64,000 nucleotides of DNA from Microcoleus sp. FACHB-61 (GTDB lineage Bacteria; Cyanobacteriota; Cyanobacteriia; Cyanobacteriales; Microcoleaceae), in assembly GCA_014695295.1 (NCBI GenBank), contig JACJNY010000051.1:1-64000 (forward strand), read 5' to 3'. The translations under genes and the position numbers were made by a program. The notes beneath the pieces are model-generated. The model saw only the letters and a list, made by a program, of their open reading frames with translations. It was not told the origin of the DNA and did not search any database. Shown one piece after another: positions 32,326 through 41,201 of the stretch (its first letter is position 1; every line of letters starts with the position of its first letter).

Positions 32326-32673
32326 TTAAAAATCAAGAAAAATTAAAAGCAGGAGGGGAAAGCTTAAGTTTTGCCCCTCTGTTTTGCATATCTGGTAAAG
32401 AATTCGCCCAAAGACGAATACTTGCTTGAAGACGAGGACTTACGCGGAACCTCTATAGAGTCCATCTGAAATCTCAAATCTGAAATCTAAAATCACCTGT
32501 TTAAGCCCCACCACCACCGTAGAGTCAATCTCAAATCTAAAATCTAAAATCTAAAATCTACGATCCCCCGGCCCTTTTTTAAATTTTAATTTTTAATTCC
32601 TGTTAGTGGGCTCTACGTGCGGTATTTTTTGTTATGGTTCCTTTGTCAGTACATAAAGTTTTTATAGGTTTAG
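32326..32673. other. Intergenic region rich in heptameric repeats
   Basis: Two runs of AATCTAA-type heptamers, at 32463-32495 and 32528-32563, separated by TAGAGTC motifs. A possible terminator for the tRNA (AAAAGCAGGAGGGGAAAGC with CCCCTCTGTTTT) lies at 32345-32385. No gene is seen. Confidence 0.6.
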
Positions 32674-33264
32674 ATGTGGTTAAAAGTCAATTTAAACAAC
32701 CGACGTTACCAGCGTTTGAATACTTCACGCAGTTTTTGGTTCCTAGTAGGGCTTTTGATGGCGTGTTGGTTTGGCTACCAGCAGCTTAAGAGCGAATTTC
32801 AGAGACCCCAAGCTTTGTTAGTTCTAGGTGGGGCTATTGAGCGAGAGGTGTTTGCCGCCAAATTTGCTCTGAATCACCCTGAATTGCCGATTTGGGTGTC
32901 GTCTGGGAGCAATCCGGAGTTCGCGGAATGGGTGTTTTCAGAAGCGGGAATTGAGCCCGATCGCGTGCACTTAGACTACAGAGCCGTGGATACGGTAACA
33001 AATTTTACTACCCTGGTAGATGAATTGAAAGCTAGAGGGATTGAGAGCGTGTATCTGATCACTTCTGACGATCATATGCGGCGAGCTCAGATTATCGGCG
33101 AAATCGTACTCGGTAGTCGAGGCATTAGTTTTAAGCCTGTGGCAGTTCCGTCTGGGCGAACCCCCGAACCGGTGCAAAAAGCTCTTCGCGACGGCGCTAG
33201 AGCTATTCTTTGGCTGACAACTGGTTATACAGGTGCTAACTTCACCCAAGCGAGAATTCAATAA
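32674..33264 (+). CDS. DUF218 (YdcF/SanA-like) membrane-anchored protein
   Basis: 196 residues with one N-terminal helix (SFWFLVGLLMACWFGY) and a DUF218 domain behind it: ALLVLGG (first strand and loop), VSSG, a DTVTNF motif with the conserved Asp/Thr/Asn, LITSDDHMRRA with the His-x-x-Arg feature, and a PSGR element. YdcF/SanA proteins are linked to envelope integrity; YdcF binds S-adenosylmethionine in vitro. The exact substrate is unknown. Confidence 0.82.
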   Translation: MWLKVNLNNRRYQRLNTSRSFWFLVGLLMACWFGYQQLKSEFQRPQALLVLGGAIEREVFAAKFALNHPELPIWVSSGSNPEFAEWVFSEAGIEPDRVHLDYRAVDTVTNFTTLVDELKARGIESVYLITSDDHMRRAQIIGEIVLGSRGISFKPVAVPSGRTPEPVQKALRDGARAILWLTTGYTGANFTQARIQ

Positions 33265-33439
33265 ACTAAGGGAAGGATTAAGCAAGTTTTAAATTTTTTC
33301 CATTCCCTCTGGTTTTAAAACTTGTCTGCTATAGCGATTTAACGAACCGCGAAGACGCTGATGACAAATGCGTAAAAGAAGAGAAGAGAAGAGAAGGAGT
33401 AGTTTAAAATTAGTAGATGAACTTCAAAAGCTAAAGTTA

Positions 33440-33985
33440 ATGACCGACCAAATTCTGCCGCAAGTTCTAGAGCAAATTTTGAGTGACGGCAAAACGCCGG
33501 ATGCTGTTTTTTCGGCTTTGGTGCCGGCTTTAGGCGAGGTGTTAAATTGCGATCGCGTCTTTCTCTACCTGCGCAATCCTGAAACCCAAACCGGCAGAGT
33601 ACCTTACTGCTGGCGTCGCAACTCGAACATTCCAGAGATTGGGGACGCGGAATGGAAAAAAGAACCGGAATCTTTAGGGGAAGAAGACCCTTTGTTTGCA
33701 GCAGCTTTGCGAACTGAACCTTCGATTTTTGTTGAGGATGTTGAAACAGCGAATCCTGAAGTTGTCAACAAAGATTTTGAGGCAAAAGACTTCGGACATC
33801 GAGCTTTGATTCACGCTCACCTTTGTTCTGACGGCTTGTTGTGGGGGGTTTTGCAGCCTTGTATTTTCGATCGCCCCAGAGTTTGGACTGACTTCGATCG
33901 CCAAGTTATCGCAGCAGTTACAGAAAAAATTTCGCCCTTAGCTGTTGCTTTTGTCACCGCCTCAGCATCAAAAGATGAGCGATAA
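33440..33985 (+). CDS. Single GAF-domain protein
   Basis: About 181 residues from ATG at 33440. An open extension back to 33368 is in frame but derives from the dispersed AACGAACCGCGAAGACGC repeat and purine-rich DNA, so I prefer the internal start. The GAF domain (about 20-175) has LNCDRVFLYLRNPET, a FVEDVE strand and LWGVLQP, similar to phytochrome-class GAFs. It has no His-Cys bilin pair at the usual site, so bilin binding is doubtful. No output domain is present. Confidence 0.75.
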   Translation: MTDQILPQVLEQILSDGKTPDAVFSALVPALGEVLNCDRVFLYLRNPETQTGRVPYCWRRNSNIPEIGDAEWKKEPESLGEEDPLFAAALRTEPSIFVEDVETANPEVVNKDFEAKDFGHRALIHAHLCSDGLLWGVLQPCIFDRPRVWTDFDRQVIAAVTEKISPLAVAFVTASASKDER

Positions 33986-34264
33986 AAATCAATAATTTAC
34001 CTGTAGGGAGGGGGTGGGCAATGAATTGGTGGCCACTTAAGACTAAAACCACCTCTAGAGCGGGGTTGTAGCCCCATCTCAATCGCCCTCCCATCCCCCT
34101 CCCGGGGGACGAAAGAGCGTTTCCGGTTCCCCCTTTTTTAAGGTAGGGGGGAGCAAGGCCCTAATTTTCACACAAAAAAGTCGGGTACTACATTTGAGCT
34201 GGTTGTTATCACCAATGGTGGGGTGTGCATCGCCCTACAGATAGAACTGGTGGACAATTCCTGT
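33986..34264. other. Intergenic region, low complexity
   Basis: Contains C- and G-rich runs (CCCTCCCATCCCCCTCCCGG, then TTCCCCCTTTTTTAAGG). No gene is recognised. Confidence 0.4.
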
Positions 34265-34798
34265 TTAAAAAACGCCCCAATTTTGAATGCCCCGACTGCT
34301 GAAAACCCCTTGAGCCCGACTAATATCATCCTCAGCGCCATCTACTACCACCAAATAATCGCCCGCGTGCAGGCGCTCGGTGTAAATTCTAGCTGTTTCT
34401 TCGGGAATTCCCAAGTCAGTCAAAGCCTTTACCACTCCACCGAAAGTCGCAGCCGCGACGCCAGTGCTTGCTACGGTAGCCACCAGTGAGGCGCCGAAAG
34501 TCCCCGCTGCAATCATCGGCCCGATTCCGGGAATAGCTAAACTTCCCAGACCCACTAGCAAGGTGGCTAAACCACTATTTGTCAGAGTGTCTCCTACCAC
34601 TCCCGCTCCTGTGTCTAGATTTTTCTCGCCCACCTGAGTGATCGTTTGAGTATCACCTACAGACTCACCTGCCTCCCTAGCAACAACCGAAACTTTATCC
34701 ATTGGAAACCCGGAAGATTTTAATTCTGCCAGAGCTTGCTCGGCATCTTCGCGGTTAGAAAACAATCCCAACGCGCGGGTTTGATTGCTTGTTACCAT
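34265..34798 (-). CDS. General-stress-type protein with glycine-zipper core
   Basis: About 177 residues from ATG at 34798 (AGAAAGA upstream favours this over 34864). Residues about 8-50 resemble the N-terminal module of YflT/GSP17M-type stress proteins (RALGLFSNREDAEQALAEL...DKVSVVARE). A long Gly/Ala hydrophobic middle (about 75-125; SLAIPGIGPMIAAGTFGASL) could insert in a membrane. The C-terminal part (GIPEETARIYTERLHAGDYL) is a second small alpha-beta module. A stress role is inferred from the family. Confidence 0.75.
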   Translation of the reverse strand: MVTSNQTRALGLFSNREDAEQALAELKSSGFPMDKVSVVAREAGESVGDTQTITQVGEKNLDTGAGVVGDTLTNSGLATLLVGLGSLAIPGIGPMIAAGTFGASLVATVASTGVAAATFGGVVKALTDLGIPEETARIYTERLHAGDYLVVVDGAEDDISRAQGVFSSRGIQNWGVF

Positions 34799-34952
34799 AT
34801 CTTTCTTCTTATCCCCTGTCAAATTAAACTCAAATTCAAGCCTAATTATTGCGCTTGTTTTCAATCACTTATATTGATATTTTTCGATGTTTATCTTCAG
34901 CATTCATCTATCTGTAGATATAACCTGAAAAACAGCAACAAAAGTTATAAAA

Positions 34953-35591
34953 TCAGCGACCCAAATCGTGCATGGCATTAATCTCGATCGCACACCTTTG
35001 AGTCAGGGCTTCCAACTCCTCGCGATCCGACGAACCGGGCGCTTCAATTAGCTTGCCAATTCGCACCGTCAGCGGCACCGGACGCGGCATTCCCGAACCT
35101 TTCGACCCAATCGCGTGAGTTCCCCACAAACTAACAGGCAACAGCGGCGCTTTTGCCTTGGCAGCTATCAGCGCAGCACCTAATTTCGGTTCAGTAATTC
35201 TGCCGTCTGGCGTGCGAGTTCCTTGCAAAAATACACCCGTCGCCCATCCATTTTCCAAAGAGTTGATAGCCGATCGAATTGCACTGCGATCGGCACTTTC
35301 CCGCTTCACTGGATAAGCACCGTAAAGCGTAATTGCCTGCTTCAAAATAGGAACTTTAAATAACTCTTCCTTTGCCATAAATGCGACCGGCCGCCTCATG
35401 CAATTAGACAAAATCGGCGGGTCAAAATCGCTGGCGTGATTGCTGACTACCACCAGCGGCCCTTCTGCCGGAACATTTTCTGCACCGTAGATGCGGCCCC
35501 GAAAGTACAGGTGCAGCATCGGGCTAACAATTGACCATTTGAATAAATAGTAGAGAAGTAAACTTTCGACTGGTTCGCGACTTTTGCTCAC
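34953..35591 (-). CDS. plsC: 1-acyl-sn-glycerol-3-phosphate acyltransferase
   Basis: 212 residues. Acylates lysophosphatidate to phosphatidate at the membrane. Catalytic HxxxxD is NHASDFD. The GTR motif reads FLQGTRTPDGRI, with Gln in place of the usual Glu. The PVSLWG and MPRPVP segments are also family-like. It is the last gene of a minus-strand run that includes plsX, fabH and fabD upstream, consistent with a lipid-synthesis cluster interrupted by the two genes at 35785-37453. Confidence 0.9.
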   Translation of the reverse strand: MSKSREPVESLLLYYLFKWSIVSPMLHLYFRGRIYGAENVPAEGPLVVVSNHASDFDPPILSNCMRRPVAFMAKEELFKVPILKQAITLYGAYPVKRESADRSAIRSAINSLENGWATGVFLQGTRTPDGRITEPKLGAALIAAKAKAPLLPVSLWGTHAIGSKGSGMPRPVPLTVRIGKLIEAPGSSDREELEALTQRCAIEINAMHDLGR

Positions 35592-35703
35592 AGAAAAACC
35601 TTAAATTTTAAATTACATCGAATATTAGCCTATCAGTTCAGCAATGACAAAGGAATAGTATTTTGAGGTTTGTAGGGTGTACACCTTACCCTGCCCAATA
35701 AGA

Positions 35704-35723
35704 AAGTCCGCCTGCGCGGACTT
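35704..35723. repeat. Palindrome AAGTCCGC-CTGC-GCGGACTT
   Basis: Perfect 8-bp stem with a 4-base loop, 60 bases past the stop of the substrate-binding protein gene. I recall this GTCCGC/GCGGAC palindrome as a dispersed intergenic repeat of cyanobacteria. It may act as a 3'-end hairpin. Confidence 0.6.
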
Positions 35724-35784
35724 CACTTGTGTAGCGCCCGAAAGAAGTCTGGCCAACTCCTGAATGTCGGACGTTTGCAAAGGC

Positions 35785-36729
35785 TCAATTTCCGGCCAGC
35801 ATAGCTTTTTGTCCTTCCGAAGAAGTCGCGTAGCCCAAGAAATCCTTAACTGCTTGGCTAGGAGGATTTTTGTAGGCGTAGTACAACTGCCGCTTGTAAG
35901 GATAGTTACCCGCATCCGGCGTTGCACCGTTAACGGGAACAACGCGCACCGTTTTCTGATTGGCTACTTGAGCGAAAGTCGCATAGCCAATGCCGTTGTT
36001 GCCTAAAGCTTGCAGCAGGGGAGTTGTCGCATCTCGATCGAGCGTAGTAATATTTGGCGCCGTGCCAAACTCGCCACCTCCGAGCACTTGTTCTTTAAAC
36101 GTTTGGTGAGTGCCGCTAACTGCCGGTCTGTTAATTACTTTAATCGGGCCCGCCGGGCCGCCGACTTTCGACCAGTCTTGAGCATTTCCCTTGAAGATAT
36201 CTTGAACTTGAGCGGAAGTTAAACCTCCTTTAAACGGGTTGTTTACGCCAACTACAAGGGCGATCGTATCCAGGGCAACGGGCACAGCAGCCAAACCCTG
36301 ACCTTGTTCTTGAGCCGTCAAAGGTCGCGATACCGCTGCAATATCGGCTGTTCCCGCCACCAACTCCTGAATTCCTTTTTCAGAACCGTTCGCTTTGGTA
36401 TCGACTGTCGTGCCGGAAAATTTGCCTTGAAAGCCGTTCTTGAGGTTCTGATTGATTGTCACCATGCTGGTGGAACCGTCAATTCTCACCGCCGTGCCCG
36501 CAGGCACGGAAGCTGGAAGCACAAAGGAAGTAGCTGCAACAGGCGAAGCACCGCCGACTACTGGCGCGACGGGAGGCAGATTGGCTCCACCACCGCCTGA
36601 TGGTGTGGGAGTGGGTGTATTATTAGCATCCTGGGACGCTGGTTTGTTGAGAAAAAAGAACCAACCGCCACCGGCGAGCAAGAGAAATAACAGAATAAAA
36701 ACTATGGGCCCAGGCCCGCTCTTAGCCAT
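35785..36729 (-). CDS. PstS-like phosphate-binding periplasmic protein, membrane-anchored
   Basis: 314 residues. The N-terminus has an uncleaved-looking helix (VFILLFLLLAGGGWFFF) and a Pro/Thr/Gly linker (about 30-70), then a type-2 solute-binding domain. The ligand loops match PstS: RIDGSTSMV at the start of the first lobe and RPAVSGTHQTF in the second, with NGIGYATF and the C-terminal YYAYKNPPSQAVKDFLGYAT. No permease or ATPase gene is next to it, and it follows a PspA-like gene by 10 bases, so it may be a sensor or an unusual anchored binder. Phosphate specificity is inferred. Confidence 0.85.
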   Translation of the reverse strand: MAKSGPGPIVFILLFLLLAGGGWFFFLNKPASQDANNTPTPTPSGGGGANLPPVAPVVGGASPVAATSFVLPASVPAGTAVRIDGSTSMVTINQNLKNGFQGKFSGTTVDTKANGSEKGIQELVAGTADIAAVSRPLTAQEQGQGLAAVPVALDTIALVVGVNNPFKGGLTSAQVQDIFKGNAQDWSKVGGPAGPIKVINRPAVSGTHQTFKEQVLGGGEFGTAPNITTLDRDATTPLLQALGNNGIGYATFAQVANQKTVRVVPVNGATPDAGNYPYKRQLYYAYKNPPSQAVKDFLGYATSSEGQKAMLAGN

Positions 36730-36739
36730 AAAACTCTCC

Positions 36740-37453
36740 TTAGCTGGGAAGTTCTTTGTTGTTGGAGTCGTCTAACATTTGTAGCCTGCGATTAACTTCA
36801 TCGTCTAAGGTCATATTTTCTAATTCGGCCTGAAGTCTTTCTTGGGGGTTCTCAGATAGCTCTGCTAAAGCTTGGTGTTTGAGGTTGCGGCCGTGGACGG
36901 CGTTTTTGGCTTGCTCAAACTGCGATCGAGCCGAATCGATACTGAGGTCGTTGTTGACTTTGGATATGGATCGGAGGGCTTCGTTAATCTCGGCCATATC
37001 TTTCATATTTTGCATATCGGTTTTGTAGGCTTCCAGCTTCATCCGTTCTCGATTTAGCTTGTCTTTGGAAGCGTTGACGTACTGTTCGGCTTGTTTTACT
37101 TGGGATTCTAACTGCGGCAGAATTTGTTCTGTCTGAATTACCTTCGCCATTGCCAAGCGGGCTGCTTCTTCGTTGCCGTGGCGCTTGGCTGTGATGACTT
37201 GGCGCTCTACGGTTTGCATTTCCCTAACTTTTTCTTCATATTTCGTTTTGGCGCGCTGGTAGGCTGCAACTTGGGTGGAGACTGCTGCTGCTAGCTTTTG
37301 CACTGATTCTTGCATCGATCGCAGCGACTCTTCGGCTACCGCCACAGACACCTTGCCGCCGGATTCTACGGGCAGTCCCCACATCCAATTCCAGGCACCT
37401 ACTATGGTTCTGCCTGCCTTGTCGCCCATCAACCAGTAAAGAACTTTTTTCAT
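36740..37453 (-). CDS. PspA/IM30-family protein
   Basis: 237 residues, almost entirely helical coiled coil (about 45-200; e.g. QTEQILPQLESQVKQAEQYV, KDKLNRERMKLEAYKTDM), as in PspA and Vipp1/IM30, which form ESCRT-III-like membrane-remodelling polymers. The N-terminus differs from classical Vipp1: it starts MKKVLYWLMGDKAGRT and a Trp-rich WNWMWG region replaces the usual amphipathic helix. It is therefore a divergent paralogue rather than the main thylakoid Vipp1. Tight coupling (10 bases) to the phosphate-binding-type gene suggests a joint membrane-stress role. Confidence 0.82.
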   Translation of the reverse strand: MKKVLYWLMGDKAGRTIVGAWNWMWGLPVESGGKVSVAVAEESLRSMQESVQKLAAAVSTQVAAYQRAKTKYEEKVREMQTVERQVITAKRHGNEEAARLAMAKVIQTEQILPQLESQVKQAEQYVNASKDKLNRERMKLEAYKTDMQNMKDMAEINEALRSISKVNNDLSIDSARSQFEQAKNAVHGRNLKHQALAELSENPQERLQAELENMTLDDEVNRRLQMLDDSNNKELPS

Positions 37454-37667
37454 ATAAATACCAGATAATCTTGGTTTTTATGCCTAGTTTACATCAGGAT
37501 TTGTCGATCGCCCCGTCAGGACGATCGATATCATCTACATTTTTGATAAAGATTTTTGAGCTATCTGGATCGCCTATCCCCAAGTTGCACAACAGGCAAT
37601 ATTCGGATTTGCCTGTTGGCTCTTTATTTTTCGGCAATCTTCGGGCCAATTAACTGTGAATTTTAGA

Positions 37668-37690
37668 GCCTGCCGTTTAATAACAGGCTA
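37668..37690 (-). terminator. Hairpin downstream of fabD
   Basis: AGCCTG and CAGGCT arms with an 11-base loop lie just past the fabD stop on the minus strand. No long U tract follows, so it may be a weak terminator or a 3'-end stabiliser. Confidence 0.35.
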
Positions 37691-37698
37691 AAAATAGA

Positions 37699-38580
37699 TT
37701 AAGCGGGTAAATCTGCAAAACTGCTAACATTTACCAGTGCTAAATCGGGACAAGTCCGTTTGATCAAACCTGTGAGAACTTTGCCGGGGCCAATTTCCAC
37801 TACGCGATCGATTCCTTGTTGCGGCAGTTGCAGGGAAATTTCTCGCCACCGCACGCCTTTAGTCATCTGCTGACTCAACCGCTGCTTTAAAGTGGCTGCG
37901 CTGGTAGTGGCTGACGGTTCTGCGTTCGAGAGCACCAGCATTTTAGCATCGGAAAACCTTGCAGACTTTAAGGCTAGTTGAAACTCTGCCGCCACTGATG
38001 CCATCAGGGGAGAGTGAAACGCACCGGAAACATTCAATTTAACAGCGCGTTTGACTTTGATTTTGGCAAGCAAATCTTCTACTGCTGCGGGCGTTCCAGA
38101 AATCACGACTTGTGCTTCGCTGTTGTCGTTTGCCAGCACTACGTCTCGGCTGTATTGAATTTGCAGTTCTAGTTCCTGCCTGTCGAACCCGATCAAAGCC
38201 ACCATTTGCCCGCCGGAGGCAGTGTCCATGAGTTCGGCGCGGCGTTTGACTAAGCGCAATCCTGTTTCAAAGTCAAAGACGCCTGCTGCGTAGAGGGCAA
38301 CGTATTCTCCTAAACTGTGACCGGCAACTACCGCTGGCCGATCGCTTTTTTCTCGCATTAAGTCTGTCAAAATACTTTCTACTACGAACAAGCAAGGCTG
38401 AGTGTAGAGAGTCCGAGATAGTTTTGCTTCTTCTTCTTGGCAAACTTCCGAGACAGACCAACCTAAAATTTCTTTAGCGAGCTCAAATTTGGCTTTGGCT
38501 GTTGGCAAGTTTAATAAGTCTGCACCCATCCCGATCGCCTGGGAACCTTGTCCGGGAAATACCCATGCTGTTTTAGTCAT
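37699..38580 (-). CDS. fabD: Malonyl-CoA:ACP transacylase
   Basis: Loads malonyl units onto acyl carrier protein for fatty-acid synthesis. 293 residues. Motifs: FPGQGSQAIGMG, nucleophile Ser in GHSLGEYVA, catalytic His in SGAFHSPLM, and the Arg of the malonyl pocket in LVKRRAELM. It lies 405 bases downstream of fabH on the same strand. Confidence 0.96.
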   Translation of the reverse strand: MTKTAWVFPGQGSQAIGMGADLLNLPTAKAKFELAKEILGWSVSEVCQEEEAKLSRTLYTQPCLFVVESILTDLMREKSDRPAVVAGHSLGEYVALYAAGVFDFETGLRLVKRRAELMDTASGGQMVALIGFDRQELELQIQYSRDVVLANDNSEAQVVISGTPAAVEDLLAKIKVKRAVKLNVSGAFHSPLMASVAAEFQLALKSARFSDAKMLVLSNAEPSATTSAATLKQRLSQQMTKGVRWREISLQLPQQGIDRVVEIGPGKVLTGLIKRTCPDLALVNVSSFADLPA

Positions 38581-38985
38581 TTTTCCGGTAATCTGCTAAT
38601 TGGTGGTTGCTAATTGGTGATTGCAAAAATTCTTTGTTTCCCGCTTCTAAGTTCGCTCGCTGGTATCCGCTATCTTTCGGTTAACGAACTATCTACTCGC
38701 GACTCACAATTGTAACATAATAATTGCGCTTTTTACGAGGTTTATATTTTTTTTGCTACTTTAATCAGATTAATAGCCGTAACAAAATTTTCCACCTTCA
38801 AGTCAGGGAAAGTCGATCGAAAAATAGAGGATTTTCAATCTCAGGGCGCGCTTGTCAAGAACTCCTGTCCCGAGGGTGTACGGCTGCGCATCTTGCCCTA
38901 TGTATGGCGTGTGAAAGGAGTTGTATTTTGCAAGGGTTGCACTCCCGACAATAAGCAGGGCAAGTTTACAGCCGGCCGCCAAATA
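38581..38985. other. fabH-fabD spacer
   Basis: 405 bases with no recognised gene. CTTGCCCT (about 38891) and AGGGCAAG (about 38958) form inverted arms, and GTCCCGAG/CTCCCGAC motifs recur. The function is unclear; it may hold a separate fabD promoter. Confidence 0.4.
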
Positions 38986-39987
38986 TTACCTTCCCCATTG
39001 AAATATTGCCGCCCCCCAACTCAAACCTGCACCGAAACCAGCCGCAGCAATAGTATCGCCTGCTTTAACTTTACCCAGACGCACAGCTTCGTCTAATGCC
39101 AGGGGAATTGAAGCCGCTGAGGTATTGCCGTAATTTGCCAAATTGCTGATTACTTTTTCGGGGGGAATCTTTAGCCTTTGGGCCACTGCATCGAGAATCC
39201 GCTGATTGGCTTGGTGCAACAGCAGCCAGTCAATTTCTGCGACGTTGATATTGGCCCGAAACATAGCTTTTTCTATGACTTCCGGCACTTTTTTCACGGC
39301 AAAGCGATAGATTTCTTGACCGTTCATTGTGATGGGATGAAATCCGCCAATTCCGACGCTAACGCCCTCAATTAATTCTTTTGACTCGGCTTGGTAAGCC
39401 AAATTTAGAGACGAATTTTGCGTGCCGTCGCTGCGAATTTCAAATCCCAAAAAGCGATCGACTTCTGAAGCTTGCAATACCACCGCACCTGCACCGTCTC
39501 CAAATAGAATGCAAGTACCCCGATCCGACCAATTCACCCAGCGAGACAAAATATCTGCTCCGATCAGCAAAACATTTTGATAAACCCCTGTCCGAATGAA
39601 CTGCGAGGCTGTAACTAAACCAAAAATAAAGCCCGAACAAGCTGCTGTCAAATCAAAAGCCACAGCTTTTGTGGCGCCCAACTGATATTGAATTTTACTG
39701 GCAGTGCCAAACAAATCGTCTGGACTGGAAGTCGCCAAAATAATCAAATCAATGTCAGTCGGCGAAATTCCTGCCATTGCGATCGCCTGAAGCGATGCCT
39801 CCGACGCTAAATCACACAAAGAAGTGCGATCGTCTGCCAGCCTGCGGGAGCGAATGCCCGTCCGCGCCCCAATCCACTCGTCAGAAGTTTCTACTATCTG
39901 ACTCAAACCGTTATTATCCAGCGAAACCTGCGGTGTACAAGAACCGCTACCCGTGACGGCAATGCCGAACCCTGATTGCTGCAACAT
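38986..39987 (-). CDS. fabH: 3-oxoacyl-ACP synthase III
   Basis: Starts fatty-acid elongation by condensing acetyl-CoA with malonyl-ACP. 333 residues, thiolase fold. Catalytic Cys in TAACSGF, His in LLHQANQRI and Asn in NYGNTSAAS. N-terminal ITGSGS-type motif and the final GFGAGLSWGAA are typical. plsX lies 165 bases upstream on the same strand. Confidence 0.97.
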   Translation of the reverse strand: MLQQSGFGIAVTGSGSCTPQVSLDNNGLSQIVETSDEWIGARTGIRSRRLADDRTSLCDLASEASLQAIAMAGISPTDIDLIILATSSPDDLFGTASKIQYQLGATKAVAFDLTAACSGFIFGLVTASQFIRTGVYQNVLLIGADILSRWVNWSDRGTCILFGDGAGAVVLQASEVDRFLGFEIRSDGTQNSSLNLAYQAESKELIEGVSVGIGGFHPITMNGQEIYRFAVKKVPEVIEKAMFRANINVAEIDWLLLHQANQRILDAVAQRLKIPPEKVISNLANYGNTSAASIPLALDEAVRLGKVKAGDTIAAAGFGAGLSWGAAIFQWGR

Positions 39988-40151
39988 TCCTCTCCATTTA
40001 CTCGCTGTTCGATCGAGGAATTAAAAATTAAAAACTACCAATTAAAATTATTTTTTAAACTGCTGAAATTACTTTTTTTCAAGCAAAACAGTGGGTTTAA
40101 GCTGACATTTTTAATTTTACATTTTTAATTTTTAATTCCTACTTACTGCCT

Positions 40152-41201
40152 CTAATTCACAGCTTCTTGTTCCATAGCGCTTTGGTGATTGGACGATCGA
40201 ATTCGTTCCAGCACTTGGTTGTCAATAGCCTCCTTCGCCAAACGAATGGCATTAAAAATCGAGCCAGCTTGAGACGAACCGTGGCTGATAATGCAAACTC
40301 CAGCAACGCCCAATAGCAAACCGCCGCCGTGTTCAACGTGGTCTACCCGCTGCTTAAATCCTTGCAAGCTTTTTTGCAGCAGAGGATCGTTAATTTGATG
40401 TTGGAGTCCTTTGACTAATTCTTCCTTAAGAACTTGCACCACAACTTCGCCCACCGCTTCGGCAAACTTCAACAACACGTTGCCGACAAATCCGTCGCAG
40501 ACAATCACGTCGAATTTCCCCGACAGCACGTCGCGGCCTTCGGCATTGCCCACAAAAGGAATGTTCGGATTGTCCACCAATAACTGGTGAGTCCGCACTG
40601 CCGCGTCGTTGCCTTTAGAAGGTTCTTCGCCAATGTTGAGCAGGCCGATTTTAGGCTCGGCGACGCCCAGCACGCACTGGCTGTAAATAGTTCCCATAAG
40701 AGCGAACTGCTCCAAAAATTTGGGGCGACAGTCCACATTAGCGCCGACATCGAGAATGAGTACAGAGCTGCCCGGTACCATTGTCGGTAAAACCGCACCG
40801 ATCGCAGGGCGATCGATTCCGGGGAGCCGGCCCAACCTGAGCAGGGCCGCCGCCATTGCCGCGCCGGAGTGACCGGCGGACACCACAGCATCAGCTTGCT
40901 GCTGCTTTACCAAGTTCATCGCTACGTTAATCGAAGCGTTGGGCTTGCGTTTGAGGGCACTCAAAGGTTCTTCGTGCATTTCTATCGATCCTTCAGAAGG
41001 AACGATTTCTAGCTGACCTGTAGAGACGCGGCCGATCGCGTCTTGTTGCCGGAGCGAGTCTTCTATTTGCTGCGGGTCGCCCACGAGCAAAATCTCTACG
41101 CCTAATTCTTCTTGTGCCTTAAGCGCTCCAGCTACAACTTCGGCGGGGGCATGATCCCCGCCCATAGCGTCTATTGCAATTCTTGCGCGTGTCGATCCCA
41201 T
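40152..41201 (-). CDS. plsX: Phosphate acyltransferase PlsX
   Basis: Makes acyl-phosphate from acyl-ACP for phospholipid synthesis. About 349 residues from ATG at 41201 (MGSTRARIAIDAMGGDHAP). The open frame extends 20 codons upstream, but the conserved N-terminus begins here. Motifs: AIDAMGGDHAP, SAGHSGA, DVGANVDC, and GFVGNVLLKFAE near the C-terminus. plsX-fabH-fabD order is the classic bacterial arrangement. Confidence 0.96.
   Translation of the reverse strand: MGSTRARIAIDAMGGDHAPAEVVAGALKAQEELGVEILLVGDPQQIEDSLRQQDAIGRVSTGQLEIVPSEGSIEMHEEPLSALKRKPNASINVAMNLVKQQQADAVVSAGHSGAAMAAALLRLGRLPGIDRPAIGAVLPTMVPGSSVLILDVGANVDCRPKFLEQFALMGTIYSQCVLGVAEPKIGLLNIGEEPSKGNDAAVRTHQLLVDNPNIPFVGNAEGRDVLSGKFDVIVCDGFVGNVLLKFAEAVGEVVVQVLKEELVKGLQHQINDPLLQKSLQGFKQRVDHVEHGGGLLLGVAGVCIISHGSSQAGSIFNAIRLAKEAIDNQVLERIRSSNHQSAMEQEAVN

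Noticed and set aside
35625-35790. Possible frameshifted C-terminal extension of the PstS-like gene (IEPLQTSDIQELARLL...)
   Set aside because: A single-base deletion would join the frames, but the downstream frame crosses the dispersed AAGTCCGC palindrome, a typical intergenic element, and the existing stop gives a plausible domain end.
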